Assembly: GCA_964618895.1 (NCBI GenBank)
Contig: CAZUDO010000056.1
Location: 124,001-188,000 of the forward strand
Reading direction: 5' to 3'
From: CAZUDO01 sp964618895
Lineage (GTDB): Bacteria; Desulfobacterota; Binatia; DP-6
Length of the DNA stretch: 64,000 nucleotides
Shown here in pieces: positions 42,092 to 50,856 of the stretch. Below the pieces are notes generated by a model. That model ran no database searches. It had not been told where the DNA came from and saw only the letters and a program-made list of their open reading frames with translations. Positions within the stretch are counted from its first letter, which is position 1. The number at the start of each line of letters is the position of its first letter. The position numbers were made by a program, and so were the translations under genes.

Positions 42092-43159
42092 ATGGGACGA
42101 TTCGGCTATCACGTGATTGACGCCGACGGGCACGGCGGCGACCAGCCCAGCTGGCAGGACCGCTTGCCGGCGGAGTTCCAGCCGCACATGGCCACGCGTC
42201 GCGAGCGCATCAAGCAGCAGTTCGCGAACCTGCCCGGCGTCGGCATCAAGCAGACCAAGGGCACCGCCAAGCTGGACAGCCTCGAGCGCCCCGGCATGAC
42301 GGACCCCAAGCCCCGGCTGGAAGACATGGACCTGGAAGGTATCGACCAGACCATCATGTTCCCCGGTGGCGCCGGCGAGGAGTGGGCCGGGCTCGATCGC
42401 GGCTTCGCGATCGCGCTCTGCCGAACGCTGAACGACGCGCGCGCCGAGTACACGCGCTACGCGCCGAAGCGTCTCATGTCGGTCGCCAAGCTTCCCATGA
42501 TCGACCCCGCCGCCGCCGCCGCCGAGCTGCGCCGCGCCGTCAAGGAGCTCGGCATGGTCGGCATGGTGACCACCCAGCACGTGCGCGACAAGAACCTCGA
42601 CGACCCGAGCTTCGACGTGGTCTGGCGCACGGCCGAGGACCTGGGCGTGGCGGTCTGTGTGCACGGCGGCGGCCAGGCGATCGACCAGGTGCCGATCGGC
42701 GTCGACCGCTGGACGACGCGCCTCGAGGTGCACGCCTTCACCCATCCGGTCGGGCAGATGATGGCGGTGATGGCGTTCTCGGCGGGCGGCATCCTGCATC
42801 GCTTCCCGAAGCTCCGGGTCGCCTTCCTCGAGGCCACCACCGGCTGGCTGCCGTTCTGGCTGGAGCGCCTGGACGAGCACTGGGAGCTCACGCCCGAGCA
42901 GGCGCCGATCATCGACCGGAAGCCGAGCGAGTACATTTTGTCCGGCCGCTGCTTCATCGGCTGCGATCCCGACGAGAAGTACATGCCGCACGTCGTCGAC
43001 GCGCTCGGCGAAGGGGTGGTGGTGTACGCCTCGGACTACTGCCACTGGGACTGCCGCTTCCCGGACACGGTGAAGATCATCGCGGAGCGGACGGATCTGT
43101 CGCAGAGCGCCAAGCAGAAGCTCTTCGACGACAACCCGCGCCGGCTGTACGCGCTCTGA
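42092..43159 (+). CDS. Amidohydrolase 2 (TIM-barrel) family protein
   Basis: A 355-aa TIM-barrel hydrolase of the amidohydrolase 2 group (ACMSD-like). The first metal motif, usually DxHxH, is altered: YHVIDADGHGGDQ. VCVHGGGQAID holds the following His, HAFTHPVGQMMAV another, and VYASDYCHWDCRFPD the final Asp. Such proteins cleave C-C or C-N bonds in ring-fission and other pathways. A strong GGAGGGAG ribosome site precedes ATG 42092. Which bond it acts on here cannot be told. Confidence 0.88.
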   Translation: MGRFGYHVIDADGHGGDQPSWQDRLPAEFQPHMATRRERIKQQFANLPGVGIKQTKGTAKLDSLERPGMTDPKPRLEDMDLEGIDQTIMFPGGAGEEWAGLDRGFAIALCRTLNDARAEYTRYAPKRLMSVAKLPMIDPAAAAAELRRAVKELGMVGMVTTQHVRDKNLDDPSFDVVWRTAEDLGVAVCVHGGGQAIDQVPIGVDRWTTRLEVHAFTHPVGQMMAVMAFSAGGILHRFPKLRVAFLEATTGWLPFWLERLDEHWELTPEQAPIIDRKPSEYILSGRCFIGCDPDEKYMPHVVDALGEGVVVYASDYCHWDCRFPDTVKIIAERTDLSQSAKQKLFDDNPRRLYAL

Positions 43160-43165
43160 GCCGTC

Positions 43166-43792
43166 GTGCCGGTTGACCTGCAGGGTTTTCTCGAGCCATC
43201 CCGCGCGGCGCTCCTCCTGATGGAATGTCAGGAGGGGATCATCGGTGCCGGCGGGCGCCTGGGGGCGCTCGCCGAGGCGGTCGCGCGGCACGGGACGGTC
43301 GCGCACATCGCGCGCGTGCTGGCGGCCGCGCGGCGCGCGCACGTCCCCGTCTTCTACTGTACGGTCGCGCGCCGGCCCGACGGCGGCGGCGCGGCGGTCA
43401 ACTGTCTCCTGCTGGCGGCCACCAAACGCGGCACGCCGCTGCTGCCCGGCTCGCCGCAGCAGGCGGTGGTGGCGGCGCTGGCGCCCGCCGACGGCGACTA
43501 CGTCGTCACGCGCTTCCACGGGTTGAGCCCGTTCCACGGCACCGAGCTGGACCAGTTGCTGCGCAACCTGGGCGTGCGCACGGTGGTGGCCGCCGGGGTG
43601 TCGGTCAACATCGGCATGCTCGGCCTCACGCTCGAGGCGGTGAACGCTGGCTACCAGGTGGTGCTCCCGCGCGAGGCCACCACCGGTGTGCCGGACGCGT
43701 ACGTCGACGCCGTCTTCGAGCACACGTTGAAACTGCTGGCGACCGTCACTTCGGTGGACGAGGTGGTCGCGGCGTGGAGCGGGCATGGCTGA
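43166..43792 (+). CDS. Isochorismatase-fold protein lacking the catalytic triad
   Basis: A 208-aa protein with the cysteine hydrolase (isochorismatase-like) fold. The family triad is Asp, Lys and Cys. Here the Asp position is Glu (LLLMECQEG), the Lys position is Arg (YVVTRFHGLSPFHG), and the Cys in the GVxTNxCV motif is Gly (AGVSVNIGMLG). All three catalytic positions are thus changed, although the fold residues around them remain. It probably lacks hydrolase activity of the usual kind and may bind a ligand or partner. It starts 6 nt after the amidohydrolase and overlaps the SDR by 8 nt, so it is firmly part of the operon. Confidence 0.86.
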   Translation: MPVDLQGFLEPSRAALLLMECQEGIIGAGGRLGALAEAVARHGTVAHIARVLAAARRAHVPVFYCTVARRPDGGGAAVNCLLLAATKRGTPLLPGSPQQAVVAALAPADGDYVVTRFHGLSPFHGTELDQLLRNLGVRTVVAAGVSVNIGMLGLTLEAVNAGYQVVLPREATTGVPDAYVDAVFEHTLKLLATVTSVDEVVAAWSGHG

Positions 43793-44549
43793 GCGGTTCC
43801 CTGGCAAGGTGGTGTTCGTGACCGGCGCCGGCTCCGGCATCGGGCGCGCCACCGCGGCGCTGTTCGCGGCCGAAGGCGCGAAGGTGTTCGCCGTCGACGT
43901 GAACGGCGACGGTCTCATGCAGACCATCGACCAGCTCCGCCCGCTCGGGCGGACTATCGAGGGCGGCGTGTGCGACGTGGCCGACACGGCCTCGGTCGAA
44001 GCGGCGATCGGCAACACCGTGACCACGTTCGGCGGGCTCGACGTGCTGGTGAACGCCGCCGGCATCGGCGGCTTCGCCCGCTTCGAGGAGCTGGACGAGG
44101 CCACGTTCGAGCGCACGCTGCAGGTGAACCTGGGCGGCGTCTTCCGCACCACCAAGGCGGCGCTGCCGCACCTCCTGGCGCGCTGTCCGGGCGCCAACGT
44201 CGTGAACGTCGCCTCGACGGCGGGCATGCGCGGCACGGCGTACGCGGCGCACTACAGCGCCTCCAAGGGCGGCGTGGCCCTGCTGTCGCGCTCGCTGGCG
44301 CTCGAGTTCGCGAGCCGCGACCTGCGCATCAACTGCGTCTGCCCGGGCGGCGTCAAGACGCCGTTCGGGCGTTTCTTCCTGCGCCGCGAGGACTTCGAGG
44401 CCCACCTGATCGACTACTCGGCGCCGCCGAAGATCGGGCACTTCGCGGATCCCGAAGACATTGCGGGCGTGATCGCGTTCCTCGCCTCGGACGCGGCCCG
44501 CATGGTGAACGGCGTCACGCTCCTGGCCGATGGCGGCACGCTCGCGTAG
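43785..44549 (+). CDS. SDR family NAD(P)-dependent oxidoreductase
   Basis: Classical short-chain dehydrogenase, 254 aa. Cofactor motif TGAGSGIG (residues 13-20), NAAGIGGF as the NNAG equivalent, catalytic Ser in VASTAGMRG, and Tyr and Lys in HYSASKGG. AVDVNGDG after the second strand favours NAD. The C-terminus has VNGVTLLADGG. It overlaps the previous gene by 8 nt. It would oxidise or reduce a hydroxy or keto intermediate of the pathway. Confidence 0.94.
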   Translation: MAERFPGKVVFVTGAGSGIGRATAALFAAEGAKVFAVDVNGDGLMQTIDQLRPLGRTIEGGVCDVADTASVEAAIGNTVTTFGGLDVLVNAAGIGGFARFEELDEATFERTLQVNLGGVFRTTKAALPHLLARCPGANVVNVASTAGMRGTAYAAHYSASKGGVALLSRSLALEFASRDLRINCVCPGGVKTPFGRFFLRREDFEAHLIDYSAPPKIGHFADPEDIAGVIAFLASDAARMVNGVTLLADGGTLA

Positions 44550-44559
44550 AAGGCCGCGG

Positions 44560-46059
44560 ATGCTACTCGACGTGCTTGCCCGCCACGCCGCCGAATGCGG
44601 CGACCGGCCGTTCCTGGCGCATGTCGGGCGGCGCGTGACCTACGCCGAGTTCGACCGGCTTTCGAACCGCGCCGCGCACGCGCTCCGTGCCCTGGGCGTT
44701 ACGAAGGGCGACCGGGTGACGCTCGGTCTCGGCAACTCGGTCGAGTACGTGGTGGCCGCGTTCGGGGTGCTCAAGGCCGGTGCGGTGCTGAATCCCGTCA
44801 ACCCGACGCTGGGGGCGCAGGAGCTCGGCTACATCCTTGCCCACGCCGGGCCGCGCGTGGTGGTGACCGACGCTGCCAGCGCGGGCGTGTTCGTGGCGGC
44901 GACGCTCCCCGCCGGGTGCACGCTCGCGGCCTTCGGCGCGGCACCGGGCACGGTGGCACTCGACGAGCGCATCGCGGCCGCCTCCGACGCCCGGCCACCG
45001 GTCGCGCTCGGTGGCGACGATCCGTCGACGCTCCTCTACACCTCGGGGACGACGGGGACGCCGAAGGGCGTGCTCTTCACCCACGGACGCACCGGCACGA
45101 GCGGCTCGCACTTCATCGAGGCGCTCCGCCTGACCCCCGACGACGTGATCCTGGCCGTCACGCCGCTCTTCCACGGCAACGCCTGGGGCGCGGTCGTCAC
45201 CGCGCTGCACGCGGGCGGGACCGCGGCCTTCCCGAAGGCGTTCCGCGCCTCCGAGTTCTGGCCTCTGGTGCACGAGACCGGCGCCACCGTGCTGTACACG
45301 CTGGGAACGATCCTGGCGATGCTGCTCACGCGCGAGCCGGGCGAGCTGGAACGGACGAATCCCCTGCGTGTCATCCTCGGGCTCGGCAGCGCGCCCATCC
45401 GCGAGCAGGCGATGCGGCGCTTCGGCGTGCAGCACGTCGCCGAGTGCTTCGGCTCGACCGACGCCGGGGTCGTGACCCTCGAGCCGGTGGGTGCGACCCC
45501 CCGCCCGGGCTCGTGCGGCCCGCCGGTGCCGGGCGTGCGTCTCCGCGTGGTGGACGATGCGGGACACGATCTACCGGAGCGCCAGGTGGGCGAGATCGCC
45601 GTCTGGTCGCCGGCGCGCATGGAGGCCTACTTCCGGAGCCCGGAGGACACGGCGCAGGCACTACGCGACGGCTGGTTCTTCACCGGCGACCTCGGCTTCC
45701 TGGACGAGGACGGCTGGCTCTATTTCGTCGACCGGAAGCGCGACGTGATCCGGCGCGGCGGCGAGAACGTGTCGTCGCTGCTGGTCGAGTCGACGCTTCG
45801 CCAGCACCCGCGCGTGCGCGAGGTGGCGGTCATCGGCGTGCCGGATGCCGTGCTCGGGCAGGAGATCAAGGCGGTGGTGGTGGCGGAGGGTACGCTCGGC
45901 GAGGACGAGCTGCGCGCCTTCGCGGCCGAGCGGCTGGCGCGCTTCCAGGTGCCGCGTCTGTGGGAGTTCCGCGCGTCGCTGCCGAAGACGCCGACGCAGC
46001 GGGTGGAGAAGTACAAGCTGCGGCAGGAGCACGGCGGCGGGCGGCCGCTCCTGGGGTGA
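44560..46059 (+). CDS. Acyl-CoA synthetase (AMP-binding family)
   Basis: An ANL-superfamily acid-CoA ligase, 499 aa. The P-loop is LLYTSGTTGTPKG (about residue 160), the adenine region is ECFGSTDAG, and the hinge is FVDRKRDVIRRGGENV. At the place of the usual catalytic Lys (PTGK) the C-terminus reads LPKTPTQRVEKYKL, with Arg at that position and Lys three residues on, a variant seen in several acid-CoA ligases. It activates the acid product for beta-oxidation. Start is the ATG at 44560, 10 nt after the SDR; last gene of the operon. Confidence 0.92.
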   Translation: MLLDVLARHAAECGDRPFLAHVGRRVTYAEFDRLSNRAAHALRALGVTKGDRVTLGLGNSVEYVVAAFGVLKAGAVLNPVNPTLGAQELGYILAHAGPRVVVTDAASAGVFVAATLPAGCTLAAFGAAPGTVALDERIAAASDARPPVALGGDDPSTLLYTSGTTGTPKGVLFTHGRTGTSGSHFIEALRLTPDDVILAVTPLFHGNAWGAVVTALHAGGTAAFPKAFRASEFWPLVHETGATVLYTLGTILAMLLTREPGELERTNPLRVILGLGSAPIREQAMRRFGVQHVAECFGSTDAGVVTLEPVGATPRPGSCGPPVPGVRLRVVDDAGHDLPERQVGEIAVWSPARMEAYFRSPEDTAQALRDGWFFTGDLGFLDEDGWLYFVDRKRDVIRRGGENVSSLLVESTLRQHPRVREVAVIGVPDAVLGQEIKAVVVAEGTLGEDELRAFAAERLARFQVPRLWEFRASLPKTPTQRVEKYKLRQEHGGGRPLLG

Positions 46060-46127
46060 GGGGGCGCTCTCCACTGCCGGCCCCCGCCGGTACCGGCCTG
46101 CCGACCGTGCGTGTTGGCCATCGTGCG

Positions 46128-46487
46128 CTAGGGGACCATCGCCGCGACCCACGGTCCGAAGGGGTAGCCCTCGACGGCCATCGTCCCCGCGGGATTCATG
46201 CCAAGAGGCAGCCGCTTCGTAAGCAGATGGACCCGGCAACCCGACGCGAGCTGTTCTCCGTCCCACCTCGGCCGCACCAGCACCCGCTCCTCCGGATGGA
46301 AGGTGTATCCGTTCCGTTCATCGAAATGCACGACGTGCCACGCGTTTCCATGCTCATCCGAAATCCTTCCGACGATGCTTCCCGTCGTCGGATAGACGTC
46401 GCTCGGAGGATCGCCCTCCTCGAAGACAATCGAAGCACCGATCACATCTGGCATGGGCTCACCGACGATGCACTCGACGGACTCCAT
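46128..46487 (-). CDS. Hypothetical protein
   Basis: A 119-aa open frame on the reverse strand, convergent with the acyl-CoA ligase. No family recognised. It has a mixed beta-like composition with GSIVGRISDEHGNAWHVVHF and PEERVLVRPRWDGEQ. The ATG at 46487 lacks an evident ribosome site, and the frame extends to 46517. Codon use looks coding, but the surrounding region is poor in genes, so this is uncertain. Confidence 0.5.
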   Translation of the reverse strand: MESVECIVGEPMPDVIGASIVFEEGDPPSDVYPTTGSIVGRISDEHGNAWHVVHFDERNGYTFHPEERVLVRPRWDGEQLASGCRVHLLTKRLPLGMNPAGTMAVEGYPFGPWVAAMVP

Positions 46488-47228
46488 AGTAGTACCGGGT
46501 CCGTGGAATGGAGGCAATGAGTGATGGCTCGCGGTCTCAGGCCAGCCGGTCCGCCGCGCGTGCGTTCCGATCGAGGTGGCCGTCCAGAGCGGGTGTCCCG
46601 GAATGGCATGCGCGTTGCTGCGCGATCACCCGATCGGTGACGCTGCGCACGGGCGTGCACGGCGCGCGCCCCGTCCCGGGCGTAGCACGCACATCGCTGT
46701 CCGACCCGCCACTTCCCGTGCTGACGCGTCCCGAAGGACGGCGTTACTCACGCATCCACGCGCTCTTCACGTTGAGAAGATAGGACCGGCAAAGGCCCTT
46801 TCTCGCCCGGCTCGCTTCTACTTCTGCCCCTTCCTTCCGTAACGAGCCGAACACGAAGTGCTTCCTGCAAAAGGGCGCGGAGACGTGCACGAACTCGTGG
46901 AAGTTCGTAGACCGCGAGGGAGATGTCGCAGGGGCACTCGGCTGGAAGCAGGCGCGCTTTGCGCCGCGGCGGAGCCGCGTGGTGCCAGGGACGTGCGGCA
47001 ACAAGGTAAAGTTCAACCTGCGCAGCGGACCGGGCGTGATGATGACGACGCCGAGCACGAGCAGCCGCGTGCGGCAGAGCCCGCGGATCAGCGGCGATCG
47101 CAGCCATCCATCAGCGGTCGGACCTTAGCGCAGTATGGGCGCGTCGTCGTGTATCAGAATCCCGCCCGAGCCTGCCGACCGAATCTCTCAGGATTCCGCC
47201 AGCTCAGGTCTCATCCGGAAAGTGCACC
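46488..47228. other. Gene-poor stretch
   Basis: About 740 bases without a convincing intact gene. Several overlapping short open frames on both strands have no start signals. The base composition of 46700-47228 is less GC-rich than the flanks. The only protein-like signal is the fragment at 46838-47128. I see no RNA gene here. Confidence 0.5.
46838..47128 (+). pseudogene. Orphan coding fragment (C-terminal remnant)
   Basis: The frame from 46838 to the stop at 47126-47128 reads NEPNTKCFLQKGAETCTNSW, then FVDREGDVAGALGWKQARF, CGNKVKFNLRSGPG and on to the stop. This has the feel of a real exported Cys-containing protein, but there is no start codon or ribosome site. A stop lies about 60 bases upstream in the same frame. 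I read it as the end of a lost gene; the family is not recognised. Confidence 0.35.
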
Positions 47229-48332
47229 TCAGTCACCGATGACCGTGGGCACGTCCGCGGCGAACGTGTCGGTGCCGGTCGCGGCGAACTGCTCCTCCGG
47301 GATGGTCGGCGGCGTGATCGGCGCGGCGACGTGCCACTCCTCGGACGTGCGCCTCCAGACCGGCGTGCTGGTCGGGGGCAGAAGGAGCCGAACGTTGGCC
47401 TGGTCGTTTCCGTAGGCGGTGTTGCCCCGGAGGAGGCTCGAAGCGCCGATCACGATGCCCCACCCGTTCTGGTACACCTGGTTCTCCAACATGAAGGAAT
47501 CGGCCCGCACGTCCATGCCGACATTGCAGTTCCAGAAGGCGCGCACGCGCTCGATGCGGGTGCCGCCGAACAGGCTGATGCCCGTGAACTGGAATCCCTG
47601 CACGTTGCCGTTGGTCACGGTTGTGTTCCGGACGGTGGCGTCGTCGGCCACGATGCCGTTCCCTCCCGCCACCTGGGCGCAGGGTGCGGCAGACGTATTG
47701 GTTCCCCGCAGGGTGAACCCGTTCAGGTCGATGGTCACGTTGCTCGTCGTGACGCGGATGCCGATCACGCCGGCCGGGACCTCCAGGTTCCCGGTCAGAC
47801 GGTAGCTGCCCGGGTCGCTGAGCGTCACGGGAAAGCCCGGCGCGTCGGCCGACGTGACGCCCCCCGTCGCGGCGCGGCCCTGGTCGATGTGCACGACCCC
47901 GTCGTTACCGACGTCCTGTGCCCCGGGGACGCAGCCCTTGATGAAGGCCGCGCAGATGGTCCCGCCGCTGTCGGTGGCGTAGATGGTGCAGGTCGCGGGT
48001 GGCCGGCGCGCGCCGGCGCCGGGCTGGCCAATGTTGCAGCCGGTGAGCTTCGCCCCGGAATAGCAGCTCGACTCGTTCGGGAAGGGCAGGCTGACCGCGG
48101 CGGAGGCCCAGCCCCATCTCGGGGTGGTGTGGCTGGCCTCCAATGTCCCCTGGAACTCGATCGAGCCGTCCTTGCCGACCTTCGCCTTGCAGTTGTCGAG
48201 CGCGAGCGCGGGAGCACCCGCGACGCAGAAGAACGCCCCCAACACGACGACCACACGCCGCGTGCGCGCACGTCGGTGCGTGACGTCGCCCTCCACACGC
48301 CCCCCACAGCGATCGGTAGACACGGTACCCAT
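47229..48332 (-). CDS. Exported right-handed parallel beta-helix protein
   Basis: A 367-aa exported protein. A basic N-terminus and hydrophobic segment (RRVVVVLGAFFCVAGAPALA) form the signal peptide. The mature N-terminal 100 residues have several Cys. From about residue 180 comes a beta-helix with SNVTIDLNGFTLRG, ATVRNTTVTNGNVQGF and a series of NxV(x)N turns to residue 320. The ATG at 48332 has GAGGGAGGG upstream, a strong site. Beta-helix proteins of this type often bind or cut polysaccharides; no catalytic residues can be named here. Confidence 0.85.
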   Translation of the reverse strand: MGTVSTDRCGGRVEGDVTHRRARTRRVVVVLGAFFCVAGAPALALDNCKAKVGKDGSIEFQGTLEASHTTPRWGWASAAVSLPFPNESSCYSGAKLTGCNIGQPGAGARRPPATCTIYATDSGGTICAAFIKGCVPGAQDVGNDGVVHIDQGRAATGGVTSADAPGFPVTLSDPGSYRLTGNLEVPAGVIGIRVTTSNVTIDLNGFTLRGTNTSAAPCAQVAGGNGIVADDATVRNTTVTNGNVQGFQFTGISLFGGTRIERVRAFWNCNVGMDVRADSFMLENQVYQNGWGIVIGASSLLRGNTAYGNDQANVRLLLPPTSTPVWRRTSEEWHVAAPITPPTIPEEQFAATGTDTFAADVPTVIGD

Positions 48333-48638
48333 GGCGCCCTCCCTCGTTTGTCGTCGGGGGCGGCGCCTGCCCCATGGAGGCGCGGGAACCCCGAGAGCGA
48401 TGGGACTATGGAGTGCCTTCTAGATCGGCGTCAAGGGCAGTGTCGGTCAAGTGGTGGAGAAGTGATTCTGGCATGGATTGATGACCTCCCGCGGCACGTA
48501 GACGCCGGTGGGTGCTCAGGCAGCGGGCCCGGTGCGAGCCAGGACCGAGCGGTCTTCGGCGCGGAAACGACCCGGTTGCTTCACCACGTTGGCGCAGCGC
48601 ATTGCATCGCCGGGCCTCCACGAGGCAAGAGACGCGGC
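48333..48638. other. Divergent intergenic region
   Basis: About 300 bases between the beta-helix gene and the adenylate cyclase gene, which point away from each other. It should hold both promoters, but I find no clear -35/-10 pair, repeat or RNA structure. Confidence 0.4.
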
Positions 48639-50219
48639 ATGGGACAGCGGGTAGTGGTTCCGGGCTGGCTGCTGGCGAGCCTGCTGGTGGTGATCGGGGC
48701 CAACCTGGTGGCCGGCGCTGCGACCAGCGCCACGGTCGGCCTCATGCAGGGGGCAAGCGAGTTCGCGCGCACGGTACGCGTCCACGACCTGGCGGTCCTG
48801 CCGTTCTGGCGCGGCACCGCCTATCCCATCCTGACGGCATTGAGCCTCGGGTATCTGTGGCCGGTGGTGGCGTACTTCCGCTGTGGCGGCGAAACGGCGC
48901 CGTCGGCCCGGGTGCAGTCGCGCGCCGTGAACGGGCCCGTCGTCGTGGCCAGCATCGGCTTCGTCGGCTGGGTGTCGAGTGCGATCGTCTTCCCGGCGCT
49001 CACGCTCGCACGCTTCGGGCACTGGTCGGCCGACCTGATGTCGCAGCACGTGCTGTCGCCGCTGGTGAACGGGTTCCTCGCGGCCACCACTTCGTATCTG
49101 GTGGTCGACTGGGTGTTCCGCACCCGCGTCGTGCCGTACGTCTTTCCCGCCGGCGGCGCGAGCGTGGTGGCCGGCATCGCGGCCCTCGGCGTCGGCGCAC
49201 GCCTGGTGGTGTTCCTGATCGCGGTCGCGTTCGTGCCCCTGTTCACCATGCTCGGGCTGGTGCGCGCCGCGGCGGCGCGCCTCGGCGCCGGCTGGGCGGT
49301 CGCCGAGGTCGTTCCGGACCTGGTACGGGCCAGCGAGGCGACGTTCGGCCTCTACGTGGCGCTCGGCCTCGTGCTGACGCTGCTCCTGGCGCGCACCTTC
49401 ACGCGCCCGTTGGCGGAGGTGACGGCGGCGCTGCGCCGCGTGCGGCGCGGGATGCTCGATCAGCCGGTGCGGGTGTCGGCGGCGGACGAGATCGGGGTGC
49501 TGGAAGAAGGCGTCAATGCCCTGGTGGCGACGCTGCGCGAGAACGAGCGCATCCTGCAGACGTTCGGGCGCGTGGTCGAGCCGGTGGTTCGCGATCGGCT
49601 CCTGGCCGGCGAGCTGCGCGGCGAGGGCGAGGTGCGGACGGCGTCGGTGCTCTTCTGCGACCTGCGCGGCTTCACCACCCTGGCCGAGCGCATGGCGCCC
49701 CGCGAGCTGGTGCAGACGCTGAACCAGTTCTTCACCGCCATGACCGAGTGGGCGCGCGCCTGCGGTGGCTTCGTCGACAAGTTCATCGGCGATGGTGTCC
49801 TGGTGGTCTTCGGGCTCCTCGACGACGGCGCCGCCGCGGCCGCCGAGGGCGGCGCCGCCGCGGCTCTGCGCTGCGCGCTCGGCATGCACGAGCGGCTGGC
49901 GGGCCTGAACGCCGAGCGCGCCGGGCGCGGGCAGACGCCGCTCGCGATGAAGGTCGGCGTCCATACCGGCGCCGTGGTGGCCGGGACGATCGGGGCCGCC
50001 GACCGGCACGAGTACACCGTCATCGGCGACACGGTGAACGTCGCGGCGCGTCTGGAGGAGTTGTGCGCGGACGGCGAGGTGATGGTGTCGGCGGCCACCT
50101 GGGACCTCGCCCGTGCCGGCGGCGTCGCGCTCCCGTCGGCGCTCCCGGCCGCGGTGGCGCTGCGTGGCCGGGACCAGCCGGTACGAGTGTTTCGTCTCGC
50201 GAGCGCCAGCAGCTCCTGA
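48639..50219 (+). CDS. Membrane adenylate/guanylate cyclase (class III) with HAMP
   Basis: A 526-aa cyclase. The N-terminal half has about six membrane segments, then a HAMP-type linker (FTRPLAEVTAALRRVRRG) near residue 250. The catalytic domain runs from about residue 320. The metal-binding Asp residues are in SVLFCDLRGFTTLAE and FIGDGVLVVFG, and the Asn-Arg transition-state region is IGDTVNVAARLEEL. It would make cAMP in answer to a membrane signal. ATG 48639 is preferred to the long upstream open frame, which crosses the divergent beta-helix gene. Confidence 0.93.
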   Translation: MGQRVVVPGWLLASLLVVIGANLVAGAATSATVGLMQGASEFARTVRVHDLAVLPFWRGTAYPILTALSLGYLWPVVAYFRCGGETAPSARVQSRAVNGPVVVASIGFVGWVSSAIVFPALTLARFGHWSADLMSQHVLSPLVNGFLAATTSYLVVDWVFRTRVVPYVFPAGGASVVAGIAALGVGARLVVFLIAVAFVPLFTMLGLVRAAAARLGAGWAVAEVVPDLVRASEATFGLYVALGLVLTLLLARTFTRPLAEVTAALRRVRRGMLDQPVRVSAADEIGVLEEGVNALVATLRENERILQTFGRVVEPVVRDRLLAGELRGEGEVRTASVLFCDLRGFTTLAERMAPRELVQTLNQFFTAMTEWARACGGFVDKFIGDGVLVVFGLLDDGAAAAAEGGAAAALRCALGMHERLAGLNAERAGRGQTPLAMKVGVHTGAVVAGTIGAADRHEYTVIGDTVNVAARLEELCADGEVMVSAATWDLARAGGVALPSALPAAVALRGRDQPVRVFRLASASSS

Positions 50220-50370
50220 CGCCGGGTAGGGGCGGCTTCGGGGCTGGTCGTATCTGCGATTGGATCGATGTTCACGTTGGCATCTCTCTGTCTGGGGCGA
50301 TCGACCTGCGATTCGCGCTGCTCGCTGGACGGCGTGGAGCGGGATCGGATAGACGCGTTCCTCCGCTCGC

Positions 50371-50850
50371 ATGACGGACGAACCCGGACAGACGGACGAA
50401 CCCGGACAGATCGATTGGGCCGACTGGCGACGCCGCCTCGGACGACAGGTGCGCCGCGTGCGGGAGTTCGTCGGCCTGTCGCAGGGGCAGGTCGCCGAGA
50501 TGGCGGGGGTGAGTCAGGCGGCGGTGAGCCGGCTCGAAGCCGGCCGCGGGCTCGCCACGCCGCTCCTCCTGCTGATGAAGGTGTACGTGCCGCTGGCGTG
50601 GGCCCTGCGCCAGGTCGATCCGGCGCTGCTCAACCCTGATCTGCGCTGGATCCTGGACGTCGATGCGCGGCTCGGGCTGGCGCCCGGGGCGGGCACGGCG
50701 CGGACGGTTCCGGTGGCCAGCGACCCCGAGATGGAAGAGATGGTACGTCTCTTCCAGCGTCTGCCCGGGCGTCGGCGAACCCCGCTCATCCAGGTGGCGC
50801 GCGCGCTGGTGTCGTCGGTGGACGAGGACGAGACGATCCGCTCGCGTTGA
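50371..50850 (+). CDS. XRE-family helix-turn-helix protein
   Basis: A 159-aa protein. The HTH covers residues about 23-75, with GLSQGQVAEMAGVSQAAVSR as the two core helices. The C-terminal half is helical without a known domain. The first 13 residues are a perfect duplication (TDEPGQ twice), due to an 18-bp direct repeat at 50373-50408. Its target genes are unknown; a small local regulator is likely. Confidence 0.87.
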   Translation: MTDEPGQTDEPGQIDWADWRRRLGRQVRRVREFVGLSQGQVAEMAGVSQAAVSRLEAGRGLATPLLLLMKVYVPLAWALRQVDPALLNPDLRWILDVDARLGLAPGAGTARTVPVASDPEMEEMVRLFQRLPGRRRTPLIQVARALVSSVDEDETIRSR

Positions 50851-50856
50851 TCGGCG

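Noticed and set aside
42074..44236. 720-codon reverse open frame
   Set aside because: It covers three forward genes with secure families, so it is a GC artefact.
46088..46105. Terminator after the acyl-CoA ligase
   Set aside because: There is a CCGGTACCGG palindrome but no T-run, and the stem is too short to claim.
47130..47228. Riboswitch or small RNA next to the beta-helix gene
   Set aside because: Some short inverted pieces (GAATC/GATTC) are present, but I found no known riboswitch core and the nearby gene end points toward it, so it is a 3' region.
47331..48638. N-terminal extension of the membrane cyclase
   Set aside because: The added stretch is antisense to the beta-helix gene and lacks protein-like composition; the ATG at 48639 starts right before the first membrane segment.
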